Shown: positions 1-4,219 of the stretch, piece after piece
How positions within the stretch are numbered: the first letter of the stretch is position 1
How the letters are laid out: each line of letters begins with the position of its first letter
Source of the DNA: Pseudomonadota bacterium
GTDB taxonomy: Bacteria > Desulfobacterota > Syntrophia > Syntrophales > UBA5619
NCBI GenBank assembly: GCA_018827585.1
Contig: JAHJXP010000228.1
Span: forward strand, 1 to 5,578
DNA length: 5,578 nt
Direction of reading: 5' to 3'
Made by a program: the position numbers and the translations under genes
Notes under the pieces: model-generated
The model's input: only the letters and a program-made list of their open reading frames with translations
Told to the model about the DNA's origin: nothing
The model's database searches: none

Positions 1-207
1 CACTCACCCGGTCGTCCTCTATCCGGACGCAGTCCGGTCAGGAGCATAAGAAGTCACCATGGGCCGCGCTACGTGATTGAATGTTATACCTGTGGAAAGA
101 GGTTTACCCACGAAAAGTATAATATGAAGCTGAGCAAGCATAAAGATAAACAAGGTCATCCGTGTTATGGCAGAATGGGGCACTTAATAGACACCAAATG
201 GTCATAG
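1..207 (+). CDS. Small zinc-cluster protein, C-terminal part (5' end outside window)
   Basis: Reading frame 1 is open from the first base to a TAG at 205-207, giving 68 visible residues; the true start lies upstream of the window. The visible part begins with a basic, Pro/Arg/Ser-rich stretch. A compact Cys/His region follows: C28-x2-C31, with H37, H47, H53 and C55 downstream, around the motif YTCGKRFTHEKY. The pattern Cys-x2-Cys ... His ... Cys suggests a single zinc-binding knuckle or ribbon, and the tail is aromatic and basic (ending DTKWS). I do not recognise the family and assign no function; a nucleic-acid-binding role would only be a guess from the charge and the metal site. The stop is 16 bases before the radC start on the same strand, so the two genes are probably co-transcribed. 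Both are lower in GC than the selB region. Confidence is moderate: the length is short, but the Cys/His spacing and conserved-looking aromatic positions are unlikely for a random frame. Confidence 0.6.
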   Translation, partial: HSPGRPLSGRSPVRSIRSHHGPRYVIECYTCGKRFTHEKYNMKLSKHKDKQGHPCYGRMGHLIDTKWS

Positions 208-210
208 CAA

Positions 211-215
211 TGAGG
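211..215 (+). promoter_or_regulatory. Ribosome binding site of radC
   Basis: TGAGG lies 8 bases before the ATG at 224 and just after the TAG of the upstream gene. It supports that ATG as the radC start and shows that radC is translated from its own site rather than by stop-start overlap. Confidence 0.6.
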
Positions 216-223
216 CTTTAGAG

Positions 224-880
224 ATGAAGAAAATATCTGATATTCCCAAGCGTGAACGCCCCCGCGAGAAGCTTCAGGAAAGAGGTGCAGCGGCTTTATC
301 GGATCTGGAATTGCTGGCCGTATTAGCCGGCAAAGGAACAAAAGGGCATGATGTCATGTCCGTGGCAGAGCACATTCTCAAGACTCTGGATGCCTCTCAG
401 GGAAAGTTGAGCATGGAAGAACTTCAGAAGATCGAAGGCGTAGGCCCGGCAAAGGCAACGCTAATTGCCGCCGCTCTTGAGTTTGCGCGCCGCCGCATAC
501 GTCCTGAAGGATTGAAGATATCATTCCCTCCTGATGTCCTGCCGTTGATACGGCACTACGGAGATCGCAAACAGGAGCACTTCATCTGCATTTCTTTAAA
601 TGGCGCAAATGAGGTCATAGCACATCGCGTCGTTTGCGTCGGTCTTGTCAATAAAACGCAGGTTCACCCGCGGGAAGTGTTTGCCGATCCGATCACCGAC
701 CGGGCGTCAGCCATCATTGTCGCTCACAATCATCCCTCCGGGGGAATCTCGCCAAGCAAGGAAGATATTGAGATCACATCGCAACTGAAAGCGGTCGGTG
801 AAACGTTGGGCATCAAATTACTTAACCATATCATTTTTAATCAGAAGGACTACTATAGCTTCCTAGAAAAAGGGCTATAA
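224..880 (+). CDS. radC: RadC family JAB/MPN (JAMM) domain protein
   Basis: A complete 218-residue protein, close to the usual 220-230 of the RadC/UPF0758 family. The N-terminus (MKKISDIPKRERPREKL, then ALSDLELLAVL) is typical of the family and is followed by a helix-hairpin-helix element at about 70-78 (IEGVGPAKA). The C-terminal half is the JAB/MPN metal domain: HPREVF at 148-153, HNHPSG at 168-173 and SKED at 178-181. Likely zinc ligands are H168, H170 and D181. A TGAGG Shine-Dalgarno sequence at 211-215, 8 bases before the ATG, fixes the start. The family was named after an E. coli radiation-sensitivity locus, but a recombination role is not established; the JAMM fold suggests a metal-dependent hydrolase, and many copies sit on mobile elements. 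In the usual RadC consensus (VIAEEELFRG) acidic residues follow VIA; here the segment reads VIAHRVVCVG (131-140), so the JAMM glutamate may be missing or displaced. The gene follows a zinc-cluster gene and shares its lower GC, which hints at acquisition. Confidence 0.93.
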   Translation: MKKISDIPKRERPREKLQERGAAALSDLELLAVLAGKGTKGHDVMSVAEHILKTLDASQGKLSMEELQKIEGVGPAKATLIAAALEFARRRIRPEGLKISFPPDVLPLIRHYGDRKQEHFICISLNGANEVIAHRVVCVGLVNKTQVHPREVFADPITDRASAIIVAHNHPSGGISPSKEDIEITSQLKAVGETLGIKLLNHIIFNQKDYYSFLEKGL

Positions 881-972
881 ATCTTTCTCGCAGAATACCG
901 CGTCCTGTGGACGGGGATGAATGCACAGCGGGGGCAAGGGTGATGCAATTCCGCTCTGACAATTACTTTGGA

Positions 973-995
973 TACCCCGCTCTTTGGGCGGAGTA
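973..995. other. Imperfect stem-loop of unknown role
   Basis: TACCCCGCTC (973-982) pairs with GGGCGGAGTA (986-995) around a TTT loop: ten positions with one C/A mismatch and one G-T wobble. An additional inverted pair, ATTACT (962-967) and AGTAAT (992-997), offers an alternative outer stem. No T-run follows on the + strand, so it is not a standard intrinsic terminator. The CCCCGCxCTTT-GGGCGG shape recalls hairpins near the right ends of IS200/IS605 elements (the end of the TnpB guide RNA). That is a resemblance from memory, not a match I can verify. It could also stabilise the radC transcript end. Confidence 0.4.
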
Positions 996-1120
996 ATGCA
1001 TTGATTATGAAATGAAAGGCGCTACGTAGACTGTCTTCGCGCACATCTCTCTTTCAATAAAAATTCGACAAAATTCCACCCTCATTCAGGTTAAGGAGTG
1101 CTGAAGGTCCGGGCCGGACT

Positions 1121-1204
1121 GGGGTCGAAAGGCCTGCTTTGGGTGACGACTGAAAAGTCCGATGACGCGGTTGAAATGTTCCATCTTTGCGGTTGTGAAA
1201 AGCG
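1121..1204 (+). repeat. Degenerate 21-25-base repeats upstream of selB
   Basis: Successive units share a GGTTGAAA-like core followed by TCC/GCC and a G-rich end: GGGTCGAAAGGCC from 1122, GACTGAAAAGTCC from 1148, GGTTGAAATGTTCC from 1169, and a weaker GGTTGTGAAAAGCGGG from 1191. The GAAA cores start at 1127, 1152, 1173 and about 1197, so the period is 21-25 bases, roughly two helical turns. The second and third units agree at 9 of the first 13 positions. GACT-GAAA-AGTC (1148-1159) can also fold into a small hairpin with a GNRA loop. Two readings fit: the multiple terminal binding repeats of an IS21-family element left without its istA/istB genes, or operator sites for a regulator of selB. I cannot choose between them from the sequence. 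Confidence 0.4.
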
Positions 1205-1220
1205 GGTGAGTCTGTTATTT
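1193..1220 (+). promoter_or_regulatory. Weak candidate promoter for selB, possibly leaderless
   Basis: TTGTGA at 1193-1198 and a TGTTAT/TTATTT box at 1213-1220 resemble -35 and -10 elements, with a spacing of 14-16 bases depending on register. The -10 box would end 8-10 bases before the selB ATG, so transcription would begin at or within a few bases of the start codon and give a leaderless mRNA. This fits the absence of a Shine-Dalgarno sequence. The matches to consensus are poor, so this is only a candidate. Confidence 0.22.
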
Positions 1221-1228
1221 TCCAGCCC

Positions 1229-3154
1229 ATGAAACACATCGTGATGGGAACGGCGGGTCATGTGGACCACGGCAAGACGGCGCTGATCAAAATCCTGACG
1301 GGCGTGGACACGGACCGTCTCAAGGAAGAGAAGGAGCGCGGGATCACCATCGAACTCGGTTTCGCTGCCCTGACCCTCCCCGGAGGCCTGACCCTCGGGG
1401 TAGTCGATGTCCCCGGCCATGAGAGGTTCATCCGGAACATGGTGGCCGGAGCGGCCGGCATCGACCTGGTAGCGATGGTCATTGCGGCCGACGAGGGGGT
1501 CATGCCTCAGACGCGGGAACATCTTCACATCTGCACCCTTCTTGGGATTCGGAAGGGATTTGTCGCCCTGACCAAGACCGACCTTGTGGAAGGGGAATGG
1601 CTGGAGCTGGTCCGGGAGGAGATCCGCGAGTTTCTCAGGGGGACATTTCTGGAGGGCTCGCCGGTCGTCCCTGTCTCCTCCCTGACCGGGGACGGCTTCC
1701 CCGAGCTGCTGGCGACTATCGAGAAGGCAGCCGGAGAGGTGGACCGGGAAGCGGATGTCGGCCTCTTCCGTCTCCCCGTGGACCGCGTCTTCACTATGAA
1801 GGGCTTTGGCACCGTCGTCACGGGGACGTTGATGTCCGGGTCCGTGGAGGTGGGCGAGGAGGTCGAAATCTGTCCCACAGGTCTCCGGAGCCGCGTGAGA
1901 GGGATCCAGGTTCACAACCGGTCCGTCAAGACCGCCGAGGCCGGGCAGAGGACGGCCGTCAACCTTCAGGGAATGGAAAGGGCGGTGATCGAACGGGGAC
2001 ATGTGCTTGCCCGGCCCGACACGCTTATCCCGTCGCAACGTTTGGACGTCGTCTACCGCCATCTCGCGGGCGCCGGCAGGAAGATAAGGAACCGGACCCT
2101 CGTCCGGCTTCATACGGGGACCAGCGAGGTCATGGCGCGGCTGATCCTCCTTGGCCGAGATGAACTCGAACCGGGAGGGGAGGGGCATGCCCAGCTCGTT
2201 CTGGAGACCCCGCTGGCGATCGTGGCCGGGGACCGGTTTGTCGTCCGCAGCTATTCCCCCATGACGACGATCGGCGGAGGGGTCGTCGTCGATCCCCTGC
2301 CGGCGAAGCACAAACGGTCGGCGGATGGGGTTGTTCAGGAATTCCGGAGGCTTTCCGAAGGCCCGACTGAGGAGAGGGTGGCCACAGTCCTGGCGAGGGC
2401 CGGGATAGGAGGGATCGCCGAAGCCCACCTCATCGTCAGAACCGGCATCAGAGGGAAGGAATTGCAGAGGATCCTGGAAGGGATGTTCAGCGCGAAAACA
2501 GCCATCCTCGTCGACCGGGACGAGATGCGGGTCCTTTCCCCGCCGGTATATGCGGAGCTCCAGGCGGGCGTCCTCCGGGATCTAAAGGCCTACCATGAAC
2601 GTTTCCCGCTGAAGGAGGGCGTTTCCCTGGAAGAGCTTCGGACCATGTTCGGGATGAGCGAAGGGGTGGAGCAGAAGATCTTCGGCATGGCGCTGCGCGA
2701 CCTCGAAAAGAAAGGATCGCTCATCGCCGAAAGGGAAAACATCCGCCTCAAGGGGCACCGTGTCCAACTACAGGAAGAGATGGAAAATCTGCGCGGGGAG
2801 ATTTCCCGCGTCTACCGGGAGGGCGGCCTGGCGCCGCCGACGGCAAGGGAGATCTTGGAGCGGTTTCCCGGCCGGGAAAAAGAGATTGCGAGCCTCATCC
2901 AGGTGATGACCCGTGAAGGAGAGCTGATCCGGATCAGCGAAGACCTCAGCTTCCATCGGGATTGCCTGGAGAAGCTCCGCGAGGACTACCGGCAGCTCCT
3001 GATCCGGGAAGGGCAGGCGACGCCGGCGAGCTTCAAGGAACTTACCGGACTTTCACGGAAGTTCATCATTCCGCTGATGGAGTATTTCGACATGACGAAG
3101 CTGACCATGCGGGCGGGCGATCACCGGATCATCCGGGAGAGGCAGGAAAAATGA
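1229..3154 (+). CDS. selB: Selenocysteine-specific translation elongation factor SelB
   Basis: A 641-residue protein, slightly longer than E. coli SelB (614) and complete. SelB binds GTP and selenocysteinyl-tRNA-Sec and delivers it to in-frame UGA codons marked by a SECIS hairpin in the mRNA. The EF-Tu-like GTPase domain shows G1 GHVDHGKT (10-17), G2 RGITIELGFA (37-46), G3 DVPGH (60-64), G4 TKTD (115-118) and a G5-like SSL (150-152). Domain II begins near 180 with RVFTMKGFGTVVTGT (186-200), and domain III follows to about 350. The remainder, about 380-641, is the tandem winged-helix region that reads SECIS in this family; its last element contains SRKFIIPLMEYFD (609-621). The ATG at 1229 puts the family-typical MKHIVMGTAGHVDHGKT at the N-terminus; an internal ATG at 1244 would cut close to G1. 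No Shine-Dalgarno sequence precedes it. No selA, selC or selD is adjacent. The exonuclease gene downstream is probably in the same operon. Confidence 0.97.
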   Translation: MKHIVMGTAGHVDHGKTALIKILTGVDTDRLKEEKERGITIELGFAALTLPGGLTLGVVDVPGHERFIRNMVAGAAGIDLVAMVIAADEGVMPQTREHLHICTLLGIRKGFVALTKTDLVEGEWLELVREEIREFLRGTFLEGSPVVPVSSLTGDGFPELLATIEKAAGEVDREADVGLFRLPVDRVFTMKGFGTVVTGTLMSGSVEVGEEVEICPTGLRSRVRGIQVHNRSVKTAEAGQRTAVNLQGMERAVIERGHVLARPDTLIPSQRLDVVYRHLAGAGRKIRNRTLVRLHTGTSEVMARLILLGRDELEPGGEGHAQLVLETPLAIVAGDRFVVRSYSPMTTIGGGVVVDPLPAKHKRSADGVVQEFRRLSEGPTEERVATVLARAGIGGIAEAHLIVRTGIRGKELQRILEGMFSAKTAILVDRDEMRVLSPPVYAELQAGVLRDLKAYHERFPLKEGVSLEELRTMFGMSEGVEQKIFGMALRDLEKKGSLIAERENIRLKGHRVQLQEEMENLRGEISRVYREGGLAPPTAREILERFPGREKEIASLIQVMTREGELIRISEDLSFHRDCLEKLREDYRQLLIREGQATPASFKELTGLSRKFIIPLMEYFDMTKLTMRAGDHRIIRERQEK

Positions 3155-3189
3155 AATCATATTCTAAAGAAGGGCGGGCAACAATTTGA
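3151..3189 (+). other. 12-codon micro-ORF bridging selB and the exonuclease gene
   Basis: An ATG at 3151 overlaps the selB TGA (ATGA, 3151-3154) and opens a frame for MKSYSKEGRATI that ends at TGA 3187-3189, overlapping the TTG start of the next gene (TTGA, 3186-3189). Ribosomes leaving selB could in principle re-initiate here and then on the next gene. Its first 15 bases match the first 15 bases of the next gene at 11 positions. It may be a translational-coupling device or simply a remnant of a duplicated start region; a functional peptide is unlikely. Confidence 0.25.
3169..3178 (+). promoter_or_regulatory. Ribosome binding site supporting the TTG start of the HD-domain gene
   Basis: GAAGGGCGGG ends 7 bases before the TTG at 3186; its GAAGG part (3169-3173) is 12 bases away. 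Together with the family-typical N-terminus (VYVKDINSGDRV) this makes TTG the best start. No in-frame ATG or GTG lies close by. Confidence 0.45.
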
Positions 3190-4214
3190 AGTCAAAATCT
3201 GTTTACGTCAAGGACATCAACTCCGGCGACCGGGTGAACGAGGTCTTTCTTGCGGCGGAGAAAAACCTCGCCTATTCCCAGAAGGGCGCCCCCTATCTGA
3301 ATGTGCGTCTCCGGGACCGGACGGGGGATGTCGACGGGAAGATCTGGGAAAACGCGCTGGCCTGGGACAAGGCATTTAAAAAAGGCGATCTGATCCGCAT
3401 CCAGGCCAGGGCGCTCAATTTCAAGAACACCCTTCAGCTTTCGATCGGCGAACTCAGGAAGGTGGAGGATGGAGAGGTCGAACTGGCGGACTATTTCCCG
3501 GTGGCGCGGGGGGATCTCGCTGAGATGTTCGCTGCGGTCCTTGCCTATGTCGGGCAGGTAAAGACCCCTTGTTTGGCCGCGCTTCTGCGGGCATTTTTCG
3601 AGGACGAGAAGATCGCCTCTCTCTTCCGGAGGGCGCCGGCGGCCAAGGGGTTTCACCACGTCTACATCGGAGGTCTGCTGGAGCACACCCTGTCCGTCGT
3701 CCGGCTGCTCGACCTGGCGGCCGGCCATTATCCGGGGGCCGACCGGGACCTTTTGATTGCCGGCGGCATCCTCCACGACATCGGAAAGATTTACGAATTT
3801 TCCTATGAGCGGATCGTCGAGTACAGCGACCCGGGGCGTCTTATCGGTCACATCGTCATGGGCGTGGAGATGGTGGATCAGAGAATCGCGACCCTGCCGG
3901 ACTTTCCGGAGCAGATCGCCATGGAGCTCCGCCACCTGATCCTCAGCCATCACGGCGTTCTTGAATACGGCTCCCCCAAACGGCCCAAGACCCTGGAGGC
4001 CCTGATCGTCCACTACATGGACGACCTCGACGCCAAGGCGAACGCCTTCCAGGAGTACATCCGGGACGCCCGCGACGAGGAGTCGGACTGGACGCCCTAT
4101 CACCGGCTGTTCGACCGTTACATATACAAGGGCCGGACCCGTCCCGACGCGGATGATCCCAAGCCGGACCCGCCCCCGGCGCCGAAGCCCCCGCCTGAGG
4201 GCGGCGAGCCGTGA
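3186..4214 (+). CDS. YhaM-like 3'-5' exoribonuclease (OB-fold plus HD domain)
   Basis: A 342-residue protein starting at TTG. The first 95 residues form a nucleic-acid-binding OB fold of the tRNA-anti type (VYVKDINSGDRV ... GAPYLNVRLRDRTGDVDGKIW). An HD phosphohydrolase domain follows at about 155-300: HHVYIGGLLEHT with H167, LHDIGK with H197-D198, GHIVMG with H222, LSHHG with H255-H256, and YMDDLDAK (277-284). These are the metal-site motifs of the YhaM family (B. subtilis YhaM, 314 residues; also called CMP-binding factor), cytoplasmic enzymes that trim RNA, and in some reports single-stranded DNA, from the 3' end using a divalent metal. All key residues are present, so the enzyme is probably active. 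The last 25 residues are a Pro/Asp/Lys-rich, probably disordered tail (DDPKPDPPPAPKPPPEGGEP) that I do not expect in the core family. It follows selB by 31 bases and is probably co-transcribed. The general annotation is secure; the exact substrate is inferred. Confidence 0.93.
   Translation: MKSKSVYVKDINSGDRVNEVFLAAEKNLAYSQKGAPYLNVRLRDRTGDVDGKIWENALAWDKAFKKGDLIRIQARALNFKNTLQLSIGELRKVEDGEVELADYFPVARGDLAEMFAAVLAYVGQVKTPCLAALLRAFFEDEKIASLFRRAPAAKGFHHVYIGGLLEHTLSVVRLLDLAAGHYPGADRDLLIAGGILHDIGKIYEFSYERIVEYSDPGRLIGHIVMGVEMVDQRIATLPDFPEQIAMELRHLILSHHGVLEYGSPKRPKTLEALIVHYMDDLDAKANAFQEYIRDARDEESDWTPYHRLFDRYIYKGRTRPDADDPKPDPPPAPKPPPEGGEP
4191..4204. other. Small GC hairpin at the convergent gene ends
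   Basis: CCGCC (4191-4195) and GGCGG (4200-4204) form a perfect 5-base stem with loop TGAG, inside the last codons of the HD-domain gene. A short T-run (4225-4229) follows about 20 bases later, too far for a standard + strand terminator, and no T-run serves the other strand. Because the two converging genes end only 5 bases apart, it might help termination, but proline codons in GC-rich DNA give such stems easily. Confidence 0.2.
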
Positions 4215-4219
4215 AGGGT

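Larger units (their letters stand above)
881..1228. other. Gene-free spacer between radC and selB
   Basis: About 350 bases without a convincing protein gene. From left to right it shows: a short stem-loop at 901-913 (CGTCC/GGACG around TGT) with no T-run; an imperfect stem-loop at 973-995; an 8-base palindrome CTACGTAG at 1022-1029; an AT-rich patch at about 1050-1077; an SD-like TAAGGAG at 1092-1098; and a block of degenerate repeats at about 1121-1204 reaching the selB start region. I looked for a tRNA, in particular tRNA-Sec because it often accompanies selB, and found no cloverleaf. Composition changes from the lower-GC left module to the GC-rich selB region within this spacer. Inference: the spacer is a junction between DNA of different origin, possibly with decayed insertion-sequence ends, and must also hold whatever drives selB. 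Confidence 0.6.
1098..1232 (+). other. Possible 44-codon upstream ORF overlapping the selB start
   Basis: A GTG at 1098 opens a 44-codon frame ending in TGA at 1230-1232, which overlaps the selB ATG in an ATGA arrangement. The frame is closed just upstream by TAA at 1092-1094. The SD-like TAAGGAG (1092-1098) touches the GTG, which is too close to serve it normally. The predicted peptide (VLKVRAGLGSKGLLWVTT... ending LLFSSP) resembles nothing I know, and the region is also the repeat block. It is listed because selB has no SD of its own and stop-start coupling would explain that; chance is at least as likely. Confidence 0.15.

Noticed and set aside
901..913. CGTCC-TGT-GGACG hairpin as radC terminator
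   Set aside because: The stem is only five pairs and is followed by GGGGATGAATG rather than a T-run.
859..994. Open frame after radC (contains PVDGDECTAGARV) as a TnpB C-terminal relic
   Set aside because: It has no start independent of radC, lacks the Cys pairs and the RDxNAA motif of TnpB, and about 45 codons is within chance expectation.
66..1029. Nine-base match GCGCTACGT near 66-74 and 1019-1027 as possible att-site repeats
   Set aside because: The identity does not extend beyond nine bases, and it lies inside coding sequence on the left, so it is too short to support an integration event.
1100..1228. tRNA-Sec (selC) upstream of selB
   Set aside because: No acceptor/T-arm pairing, no GGTTCGA-type T loop and no CCA end; the apparent small hairpin belongs to the repeat block.
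1091..2428. Long (445-codon) open frame on the - strand opposite selB
   Set aside because: It lies antisense to a gene with unmistakable SelB motifs, and its translation is rich in Arg, Gly, Pro, Asp and His with no recognisable domain, as expected for the complement of high-GC coding DNA.
3152..3189. selB TGA as a selenocysteine codon with readthrough
   Set aside because: The SelB C-terminal winged helix is complete at that point, the frame beyond it is an out-of-frame reading of the HD-domain gene, and I see no convincing SECIS hairpin after the TGA.
3192..4103. 303-codon open frame on the - strand opposite the HD-domain gene
   Set aside because: The sense strand encodes a complete OB-fold/HD enzyme; the antisense translation shows no domain and reflects GC-rich codon structure.
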